Source of the DNA: Myxococcaceae bacterium
GTDB lineage: Bacteria > Myxococcota > Myxococcia > Myxococcales > Myxococcaceae
Reading direction: 5' to 3'
Length of the DNA: 5,850 bases
NCBI GenBank assembly: GCA_018262385.1
Contig: JAGSPQ010000263.1
Span: 1 to 5,850 of the forward strand
The first letter of the stretch is position 1. Each line of letters opens with the position of its first letter. The position numbers and the translations under genes are program-made. Below are positions 1 to 4,857 of this stretch, one piece after another. The notes under the pieces were generated by a model. The model was not told the DNA's origin, ran no database searches, and was given only the letters and a program-made list of their open reading frames with translations.

Positions 1-415
1 CGTCGATCAGCGGCACGCCCCACCGGCGGCAGAAGACTCCGAAGACGCTGTCGTCCTCGGCGATTCGCAGGTCGCACCACAGCGCCAGCTCGAGGCCCCC
101 GGCGACCGCGTGGCCGGCGATCGCGGCGATCACCGGCTTCTTCAGCAGCATCCGCGAGGGCCCCATCGGCCCATCGCCCTCGGGGTCGATGCGGTTGAAG
201 TTGCCCAGCGCGACCGCCTTCAGATCCGCGCCCGCGCAGAAGCCGCCCCCCTCGCCCCAGAACACCGCCACCCTGGCATCGGCGTCGGCCTCGAACGCGG
301 CGAACGCGTCCGAGAGCTCCTGCGCCGTCTGACGATCTACCGCGTTGCGCCGCTCGGGCCGGCAGAGCACCACCGTGGTCACTGCGCCGCTCTTCTCGAC
401 TCGCACGCTCGCCAT
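1..415 (-). CDS. Crotonase / enoyl-CoA hydratase-isomerase family protein, N-terminal 138 codons (runs off left edge)
   Basis: Reading the minus strand from the ATG at 415 gives 138 codons, open to the window edge. The crotonase fold is clear. An oxyanion-hole segment FCAGADLK lies near residues 59-66, and the second one, GHAVAGGLELAL, at about 101-112. Its Glu109 aligns by eye with Glu144 of rat mitochondrial enoyl-CoA hydratase. The second catalytic Glu (Glu164 in rat) aligns with Cys129 in FGVFCRRWGVPL, so this is probably not a textbook hydratase. It may be an isomerase, hydrolase or other member of the superfamily, which acts on CoA thioesters in the cytosol. A GAGG ribosome-binding sequence lies just upstream of the ATG. 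The gene is divergent from the phosphotransferase-DUF6285-dehydrogenase operon, which suggests shared regulation and a related acyl-CoA pathway. The C-terminal part is missing only because the window ends. Family call is secure; the reaction is not. Confidence 0.93.
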   Translation of the reverse strand, partial: MASVRVEKSGAVTTVVLCRPERRNAVDRQTAQELSDAFAAFEADADARVAVFWGEGGGFCAGADLKAVALGNFNRIDPEGDGPMGPSRMLLKKPVIAAIAGHAVAGGLELALWCDLRIAEDDSVFGVFCRRWGVPLID

Positions 416-494
416 GAGCCGCCTCGTCGATCTTCCCGCGGCGGTTGTCCAGCTTCAGCTGTGTTTCCTCCGGCCGCTCGCCCGCCCGTGGGTT
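416..494. promoter_or_regulatory. Divergent intergenic region with a 12-bp inverted repeat
   Basis: This 79-bp stretch separates the crotonase start (minus) from the chosen phosphotransferase start (plus), so it must hold promoters for both if the upstream start codons of the plus gene are not used. Near its middle, at 450-461, is CAGCTTCAGCTG, a perfect inverted repeat with 5-bp arms and a 2-bp centre. It could be an operator for a dimeric regulator serving both directions. I see no convincing -35/-10 pair: TTGTCC at 445-450 has no matching -10 at the right distance. The operator reading is inference. Confidence 0.35.
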
Positions 495-1496
495 ATGAGC
501 GCGCCCATGGACGCGCGCACCGAAGCCATCGCCGCCGCTGTCGCTGCGAACGGAGCGACCTTCGTCTCGTCCAAGCGGCTCCACGGGGGCGCGTGCCAGG
601 AAAACTTCCGGGTCGACCTCACCCTCGACGGCAAGCCGCTGACCCTCGCGCTGCGCAGCGACGCGGTGAAGGGCCTGCCCGGCAGCATCAAGCGCCGCGA
701 CGAGTTCGAGGTGGTCCAGGCGGCGGTGGCCGCGGGGGTGAAGACCCCCAGGGCCCGGTGGCTCACCCGCGATCTGCTCCGCCCGGGGGCAGACGCCTAC
801 TTCCTCGACTGGGCGCCGGGCGAGGCGATCGGCCGGCGGGTCCTGAGAAATCCCGAGCTGGCCCAGGCGCGCCAGCAGCTGCCTTCGACCCTCGCCCAGT
901 CGCTGGCCGCGCTGCACCGGGTGACCCCCGGCGCGGTGAAGCTGCCGTTCGAGCCGCCCGCGCAGGGACCCGCCACGCACGCGCTCGAAGATCTGCGGCA
1001 GATGCTCGCCCGGCTGCCGGGAACTTTTCCCGCGGTGGAGTTTGCGATCGCCTGGCTGGCGAAGCGGCTGCCGCGCGATCAGCGCACGGTGCTGGTGCAC
1101 GGAGACTTCCGCACCGGCAACTTCCTCGTCACCCCCGAGGGGCTGGCGGCGATCCTCGACTGGGAGTTCTCCCACTTCGGCAGCCCCTACGAGGACCTGT
1201 CGTGGATCTCGGTGCGCGACTGGCGGTTCGGCCGGCTGGATCTTCCGATCGGCGGCTTCGGCCAGCGCGCTGCGTTCTACGCCGCCTACGAGGCCGCCGG
1301 AGGCAAGCCGGTCGACCTCGAGGACCTGCTGTGGTGGGAGATCGTCGGCAACCTGCGCTGGGCGGTCGGCAGCGTGTACCAGGGCGAGCGGTACCTCTCG
1401 GGCGAGGAGACGGATCTCGAGCTGGTGGCGATCGCGAGACGAAACGTGGAGATGGAATTCGAAGCGCTGCGGCTGATTCGGCGCGGCGCGCTGTAG
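495..1496 (+). CDS. APH-fold phosphotransferase (LvaA / ACAD10-11 kinase-domain type)
   Basis: This 333-residue protein has the aminoglycoside-phosphotransferase/choline-kinase fold. The catalytic loop is HGDFRTGN at residues 202-209 (catalytic Asp204, Asn209). The metal-binding segment ILDWEFS follows at 220-226 (Asp222). A nucleotide-binding N-lobe includes GGACQENF at 31-38 and a beta strand LALRSD near 51-56. Family knowledge: such kinases next to a small DUF6285 protein and an acyl-CoA dehydrogenase include LvaA, which with LvaB phosphorylates the 4-hydroxyl of 4-hydroxyvaleryl-CoA; the same domain is fused to the dehydrogenase in animal ACAD10/11. An antibiotic-resistance role is unlikely in this context. 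The start is uncertain. ATGs at 345 and 414 are open in frame, but they overlap the divergent crotonase and add residues unlike the family. ATG 495 or 507 suits the fold better, and neither has a strong Shine-Dalgarno. The next gene begins 19 bases after the stop. Confidence 0.9.
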   Translation: MSAPMDARTEAIAAAVAANGATFVSSKRLHGGACQENFRVDLTLDGKPLTLALRSDAVKGLPGSIKRRDEFEVVQAAVAAGVKTPRARWLTRDLLRPGADAYFLDWAPGEAIGRRVLRNPELAQARQQLPSTLAQSLAALHRVTPGAVKLPFEPPAQGPATHALEDLRQMLARLPGTFPAVEFAIAWLAKRLPRDQRTVLVHGDFRTGNFLVTPEGLAAILDWEFSHFGSPYEDLSWISVRDWRFGRLDLPIGGFGQRAAFYAAYEAAGGKPVDLEDLLWWEIVGNLRWAVGSVYQGERYLSGEETDLELVAIARRNVEMEFEALRLIRRGAL

Positions 1497-1501
1497 CGGA
1501 C

Positions 1502-1507
1502 AAGGAG
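1502..1507 (+). promoter_or_regulatory. Ribosome-binding site of the DUF6285-like gene
   Basis: AAGGAG lies 8 bases upstream of the ATG at 1516, in the 19-base gap after the phosphotransferase stop. It is the clearest Shine-Dalgarno in the window and fixes the start of the small gene. Confidence 0.7.
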
Positions 1508-1515
1508 CCCTGGCG

Positions 1516-1914
1516 ATGCAGAACCGACCCGATGCCAGCACCCTGCTCGACGCGGTCGCGTCGTTCTTGATGGCGGAGGTGGCGCCGAAGCTGGAAGCGG
1601 ACAAGGCGCTCCAGTTCCGGCTGATGATCGCCGCCAACCTCGCCACGGTGGTCGCCGCCGAGCTGCGCACCGAGGACGATCGGTTCGCCGCCGAAGCGGC
1701 CCGGCTGAAGGCGCTGGTGCCGGGCGACTTCGGCCCGCTGTCGAGCCCCCGCCGCGACGAGCGGATGGCGGCCCTGGCGGCGCTCGAGGCAGCGCTGGTC
1801 CAGCGGCTGCGCGCGCAGGGTCCGGACGAGGCGACGCTGAACCACCTGTGGGAAACGGCGAAGCAGACCCTGCAGGTGACCAACCCGCGGTTCGATGTCT
1901 CGGAGAATCCATGA
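1516..1914 (+). CDS. DUF6285-like small helical protein (probable LvaB-type partner of the phosphotransferase)
   Basis: This 132-residue protein is predicted to be entirely helical, with no signal peptide or membrane segment. Recognisable features are the N-terminal RPDASTLLDAVASFL (residues 4-18), a central FRLMIAANLATVVAAEL (34-50), and a C-terminal helix ending TLQVTNPRF (118-126). These match my recollection of DUF6285 proteins, which usually end in a similar xNPRF/Y motif. Proteins of this kind sit between an APH-fold kinase and an acyl-CoA dehydrogenase. In Pseudomonas putida the equivalent LvaB is needed with LvaA to phosphorylate 4-hydroxyvaleryl-CoA. A role as an accessory or activating subunit of the preceding kinase is inferred from that arrangement. 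The start is supported by AAGGAG eight bases upstream. The last bases overlap the next gene's start as ATGA, indicating translational coupling. Real gene: very likely. Family name: likely, from memory only. Confidence 0.85.
   Translation: MQNRPDASTLLDAVASFLMAEVAPKLEADKALQFRLMIAANLATVVAAELRTEDDRFAAEAARLKALVPGDFGPLSSPRRDERMAALAALEAALVQRLRAQGPDEATLNHLWETAKQTLQVTNPRFDVSENP
1902..1914 (+). promoter_or_regulatory. GGAG ribosome-binding site and ATGA stop/start overlap of the dehydrogenase gene
   Basis: GGAG at 1902-1905 precedes the ATG at 1911 by 5 bases. The small gene's TGA (1912-1914) overlaps that ATG as ATGA. This pair picks 1911 over the in-frame ATG at 1848, which would add 21 residues unlike any dehydrogenase N-terminus. 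Confidence 0.75.
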
Positions 1915-3107
1915 GCGACTTCCTGCTGTCCGAAGAGCTGGCGGCGATTCGCGCCCAGGTGCGGGCGCTGGTCGACTCGAAGATCATCCCGGCCGAGAAG
2001 GCGATCTTCGAAGAGGATCGCGCCGGCCGCCGCGACACCCTGACGGCGCTGCGGGCCGAGGCGAAGAAGCAGGGGCTGTGGACGCCGCACCTGCCGGTCG
2101 CGCTCGGCGGCCGGGGCCTGGGCCCGATGGGGATGTGCGCGCTGTTCCGCGAGATGGGCCGATCGCCGGTAGGCGCCAAGGTCTTCCACTGCGACGCGCC
2201 GGATCAGGGAAACATGGATCTGCTGGTGCAGATCGCGACCCCGCAGCAGAAGACCCGCTTCCTCGAGCCGCTGGTGCGCGGCGAGGTGACGAGCGCGTTC
2301 TGCATGACCGAGCCGGCGCCGGGGGCGGGCGCGGACCCGACGAACCTGAAGACCGCCGCCACCCGGGTCGAGGGCGGGTGGGAGATCAACGGCCACAAGT
2401 GGTTCTCGACCGGCGGGCGCAACGCCTCCTTCCTGCTGGTGATGGCGCGGACCAGCGAGGATCCCAAGCGCGGCGCCTCGCTGTTCATCGTCGACAAGGC
2501 GGCCCCCGGCGTCCGCTACGTGCGCGACGTGCCGGTGATGGGCGAGACGGTGCTCGATCACCACGAGGGCGAGTTCGAGTTCGAGAAGCTCAAGGTGGGC
2601 CCTGAGGCGCTGCTCGGCGAGGTGGGCGACGGCTTCCCGCTCGCCCAGGCGCGGCTGGTGCCCGCGCGGCTGACCCACTGCATGCGCTGGTTGGGGCTGG
2701 CCGAGCGCACCCTGTCGCTGTGCCGCGAGTACGTCACCACCCGAATCAGCTTCGGCAAGGAGCTCGCCCGCCACCAGGCGGTGCAGCGGATGATCTACGA
2801 CTCGGCCGAGGCGATTCACGCCGGGAACCTGATGACGCTCCACGCGGCCTGGCTGCTCGAGCAGGGCAAGACCCGCGAGGCCAAGCCCTACTCGTCGATG
2901 GCGAAGACCTTCGTCGCCAACGCGCTGTGCAAGGTGCTCGACGACGCGATCCAGATGCACGGCGGCCGCGGCTACAGCGAGGATCTGCCGTTCGCCCAGT
3001 GGTACCGGGCGGCGCGCGCGGCGCGGATCGCCGACGGGCCGGACGAGGTGCACCACATGACCGTCGCGCGCGACTGGCTGCTGGGGCGAATCGACCTGCT
3101 GGTGTGA
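1911..3107 (+). CDS. Acyl-CoA dehydrogenase family protein (ACAD10/11, LvaC type)
   Basis: This 398-residue flavoprotein has the usual length and order of the family: a helical N-terminal domain (about 1-120), a middle beta domain with FCMTEP at 130-135 and the INGHKWFSTGG segment near 159-169, and a C-terminal helical domain with RISFGKELARHQAVQRM (278-294) and the QMHGGRGY motif (348-355). The usual catalytic Glu in YEGT (Glu376 of MCAD) is replaced by Asp375 in IADGPDEVH, a motif I associate with ACAD10/11-type enzymes. By eye, the alternative helix-G Glu of isovaleryl-CoA dehydrogenase aligns with Ala247. Together with the linked kinase and DUF6285 protein, this points to an LvaC-like role: removing phosphate from a 4-phosphoacyl-CoA and rearranging it toward a 3-hydroxyacyl-CoA, rather than simple alpha,beta-dehydrogenation. 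An ordinary FAD-dependent dehydrogenase remains possible. Start set by GGAG and the ATGA overlap. The stop abuts the convergent PilZ gene. Confidence 0.93.
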   Translation: MSDFLLSEELAAIRAQVRALVDSKIIPAEKAIFEEDRAGRRDTLTALRAEAKKQGLWTPHLPVALGGRGLGPMGMCALFREMGRSPVGAKVFHCDAPDQGNMDLLVQIATPQQKTRFLEPLVRGEVTSAFCMTEPAPGAGADPTNLKTAATRVEGGWEINGHKWFSTGGRNASFLLVMARTSEDPKRGASLFIVDKAAPGVRYVRDVPVMGETVLDHHEGEFEFEKLKVGPEALLGEVGDGFPLAQARLVPARLTHCMRWLGLAERTLSLCREYVTTRISFGKELARHQAVQRMIYDSAEAIHAGNLMTLHAAWLLEQGKTREAKPYSSMAKTFVANALCKVLDDAIQMHGGRGYSEDLPFAQWYRAARAARIADGPDEVHHMTVARDWLLGRIDLLV

Positions 3108-3764
3108 TCAGGCCAGCCCGAGCAGCAGGTCGAGCAGCTGCTGCACCTTCGCGCGCTGCTCCGGCGTCGGCGGGGTGAAGCTCAAGCCGGCGAGGTGCTT
3201 GCCGTCGGGCAGCACCTCGACGTGCATCACCCGGCCCTCGATCGAGATCAGCGCGTCGTGGGGGGCGACGCCGAACTCCACGCTCACCAGCGCGCCCGGC
3301 GCGATCAGCCCGGGACAGCGAATCGAGAACCCACCGCGCGACAGATCGCGGAGCTTCGCGTCGAACCGCTCGCGGGTCTGGCAGCGCACGTTGATCAGCG
3401 CCGACACCCGCGGGTGCTCCCGCCGGCCGGATCCCCGCCCGTCCGCCAGCAGCCGCAGCAGCCCCAACAGCTGCTCCTCGCTGTCGGGCGGCAGGGCCTC
3501 GAAGTGGACCCCGTAGATCGTCTCCGCCCCCTCGCCCACGATCCGCACCACCGTGCCTGAGAACGCCAGCGCGATCGATCCCTCGGCCCGCTCGAGCATC
3601 ACCGAGACGCTCTCGCCGGCCTTCAGCCGCCCCGCCCCGGCCAGCAGCGCCACCCCGCCCCGGGAGACGTTCACCACCTGGGCGTCGAAAGTCTGATCCG
3701 CGGAGGCAACCGTGCACTCCAGGCTCGCCTCGATCCGCGCCCACCGCCGCCGGTCTTCACCCAT
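3108..3764 (-). CDS. Tandem PilZ-domain protein (probable c-di-GMP receptor)
   Basis: The 218-residue soluble protein contains two PilZ domains in a row. With the ATG at 3764 as residue 1, the first domain has RxxxR at Arg6/Arg10 and NxSxxG at 32-37 (NVSRGG). The second has RxxxR at Arg115/Arg119 (RREHPR) and DxSxxG at 140-145 (DLSRGG). Both domains therefore keep the two motifs that bind cyclic di-GMP in characterised PilZ proteins. No signal peptide or membrane segment is visible, so it should act in the cytoplasm. A GTG at 3776 would add four residues, but the ATG has GAGG six bases upstream and is preferred. It is transcribed divergently from gspC and shares its promoter region. A link between c-di-GMP and secretion is possible but inferred from position only. 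Its stop directly touches the dehydrogenase stop. Confidence 0.93.
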   Translation of the reverse strand: MGEDRRRWARIEASLECTVASADQTFDAQVVNVSRGGVALLAGAGRLKAGESVSVMLERAEGSIALAFSGTVVRIVGEGAETIYGVHFEALPPDSEEQLLGLLRLLADGRGSGRREHPRVSALINVRCQTRERFDAKLRDLSRGGFSIRCPGLIAPGALVSVEFGVAPHDALISIEGRVMHVEVLPDGKHLAGLSFTPPTPEQRAKVQQLLDLLLGLA

Positions 3765-3770
3765 TTCCGC

Positions 3771-3774
3771 CCTC
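3771..3774 (-). promoter_or_regulatory. Ribosome-binding site choosing the PilZ start
   Basis: On the minus strand GAGG ends six bases before the ATG at 3764. The alternative GTG at 3776 has no equally well placed purine-rich stretch, so the ATG start is preferred. Confidence 0.5.
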
Positions 3775-3793
3775 ACCCCTGGCTGCCTCGGGC

Positions 3794-3837
3794 TGACAGG
3801 CGGTCAACCCGCCCCGGCCCCGGCTGACAAATTGTCG
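3794..3837. promoter_or_regulatory. Two TGAC-N5-GTC(A/G) boxes 31 bp apart, candidate activator or operator sites
   Basis: Box 1 (3794-3806) reads TGAC-AGGCG-GTCA and box 2 (3825-3837) reads TGAC-AAATT-GTCG. Both are preceded by GGC, making an 8-base direct repeat GGCTGACA at 3791 and 3822. The 31-bp offset is close to three helical turns, so two dimers would sit on the same DNA face. They lie between the divergent PilZ and gspC genes. Relative to the start site expected from the sigma54-like element, their centres are near -114 and -83, a normal distance for enhancer-binding proteins. No regulator is identified. Confidence 0.4.
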
Positions 3838-3887
3838 CACGGCGGCTCGCTGCGCGGGGAATTCTTAAGTTATTTCAAGAGGCTGCG

Positions 3888-3903
3888 TGGCATTGGCCTT
3901 GCT
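3888..3903 (+). promoter_or_regulatory. Sigma54-like (-24/-12) promoter element toward gspC
   Basis: TGGCATTGGCCTTGCT matches the sigma54 consensus TGGCAC-N5-TTGCW with the GG and GC elements at the exact required spacing and a single departure (T for C at the sixth base). An AT-rich patch (3861-3880, 16 of 20 bases A/T) lies just upstream. The expected transcription start is near 3914. That falls after the GTG at 3906 and only 4 bases before the GTG at 3918, so if this promoter is real the message is almost leaderless. The match may be chance; a conventional sigma70 pair is not evident in the region. Confidence 0.4.
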
Positions 3904-3917
3904 CAGTGCACTGGCCA

Positions 3918-4850
3918 GTGGAGCTCCTCTTCAAACGTCACTTCTGGGTCGTCCACCTCCTGTTCATCTTCGGGGTGATGGTGCTCGCCGCCCGCACCGG
4001 CAACGCCTTCGTCGAGTCCGCCCTGATGCCCCTGCCGTCGGGCAACCGGGTGAAGACCAACCTGCGGCCCAGGCCGATCGAGCCGCTGGCGGCGCTCAAC
4101 GCCGAGCGGCTGAGCAAGCTGACCGGGCTGCCGCTGCCGAAAGAGCCGGAGGTCCTCGAGCCGACCACCCCGACCGTCGATCTGAACGCGGCGCCGGTGC
4201 GCAGCTCGCTGCGGGTGAAGCTGCTTGGCACCCTGCTCGCCGCGCTCGCCGAGTACTCGGTGGCGTCGATCCAGGACGTGGTGACGCTGAAGTCGGCGAC
4301 CTACATGACCGGCGACAAGATCCAGGGCGCCGAGGTGCTCGAGATCGAGCGCGCGCGGGTGATCGTCCTCAACAACAACCGCCGCGAGTACATCGACGGC
4401 ACTCCGGGCGACGGCAGCGCGGTCGCCTACGCTCCGCCGACGATGCCGATCGTCCCCGCGGTCGCCGCGCGGGGAAACGACGGAGCGCCCGCTTCGGTCG
4501 CGCTCGGCGCCAGCATCAAGCCGACCGGCGAGAACGAGTACGAGATCCCCCGCGCCGAGATCGACAAGACGCTCTCTAACCTCAACGACGTCGCGATGCA
4601 GGCCCGCATCGTCCCCGCCTTCAAGGACGGCGTCGCCCAGGGCTTCAAGCTGTTCTCGATTCGCCCCGACTCGATCTACACCAAGATCGGAATTCAGAAC
4701 GGCGACGTGATCAAGCGGATCAACGGGTACGAGCTGAACAGCCCGGAGAAGGCGCTCGAGATCTACTCCAAGCTCAAAGAAGCCTCGCGGATCGACATCG
4801 AAGTCGAGCGCAACGGCGCCAATGTGAAAAAGACATACAACGTTCGCTAA
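3918..4850 (+). CDS. gspC: Type II secretion system protein GspC (inner-membrane clamp protein)
   Basis: Counted from GTG 3918 the protein has 310 residues. It has a short cytoplasmic N-terminus, one membrane helix (about residues 9-27), and a proline-rich periplasmic linker (about 40-90). An HR domain follows (about 95-161), with the typical LLGTLLA, a YxxGD-type turn at YMTGD, and VLEIERARVIVL. After a second flexible linker comes a PDZ domain (about 229-309) with GFKLFSIRPDSIYTKIGIQNGDVI. GspC links the inner-membrane platform to the secretin; in studied systems its HR domain binds the N0 domain of GspD, encoded directly downstream. The PDZ domain is implicated in substrate selection. In-frame GTGs at 3906 and 3918 are both possible starts. 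3918 gives a more natural N-terminus and is the only one downstream of the sigma54-predicted transcript start. Neither has a Shine-Dalgarno. Confidence 0.92.
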   Translation: MELLFKRHFWVVHLLFIFGVMVLAARTGNAFVESALMPLPSGNRVKTNLRPRPIEPLAALNAERLSKLTGLPLPKEPEVLEPTTPTVDLNAAPVRSSLRVKLLGTLLAALAEYSVASIQDVVTLKSATYMTGDKIQGAEVLEIERARVIVLNNNRREYIDGTPGDGSAVAYAPPTMPIVPAVAARGNDGAPASVALGASIKPTGENEYEIPRAEIDKTLSNLNDVAMQARIVPAFKDGVAQGFKLFSIRPDSIYTKIGIQNGDVIKRINGYELNSPEKALEIYSKLKEASRIDIEVERNGANVKKTYNVR

Positions 4851-4857
4851 CCCAACC

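Noticed and set aside
345..494. Upstream start codons (ATG 345, ATG 414) for the phosphotransferase
   Set aside because: They would overlap the divergent crotonase coding sequence or its start codon. The extra residues do not resemble the kinase family N-terminus, and no Shine-Dalgarno supports them.
110..1570. Long plus-strand ORF overlapping the crotonase and the phosphotransferase in another frame
   Set aside because: The product is Arg/Gly/Pro-rich with no domain. It crosses a confirmed gene on each strand and the divergent region. It is a GC-bias shadow.
1286..2179. Minus-strand ORF of 297 codons antisense to the operon
   Set aside because: Ser/Pro/Arg-rich translation without motifs, entirely opposite three well-supported genes.
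3119..3142. Possible hairpin CAGCAG...CTGCTG near the end of the PilZ gene as a shared terminator
   Set aside because: It lies inside coding sequence, the stem is short with a large loop, and there is no U-tract in either direction.
2746..3744. Minus-strand ORF overlapping the dehydrogenase and the PilZ gene in another frame
   Set aside because: Low-complexity Arg/Ala/Gly translation. The PilZ frame in the same place has two complete domain signatures.
3887..4579. Plus-strand ORF starting with a GTG that has AAGAGG four bases upstream and a signal-like hydrophobic start (MALALLSALASG)
   Set aside because: After about 20 residues it becomes Arg/Pro/Ala-rich and is out of frame with gspC, whose domains are unmistakable. 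The start signals are probably coincidental, though a short leader peptide cannot be excluded.
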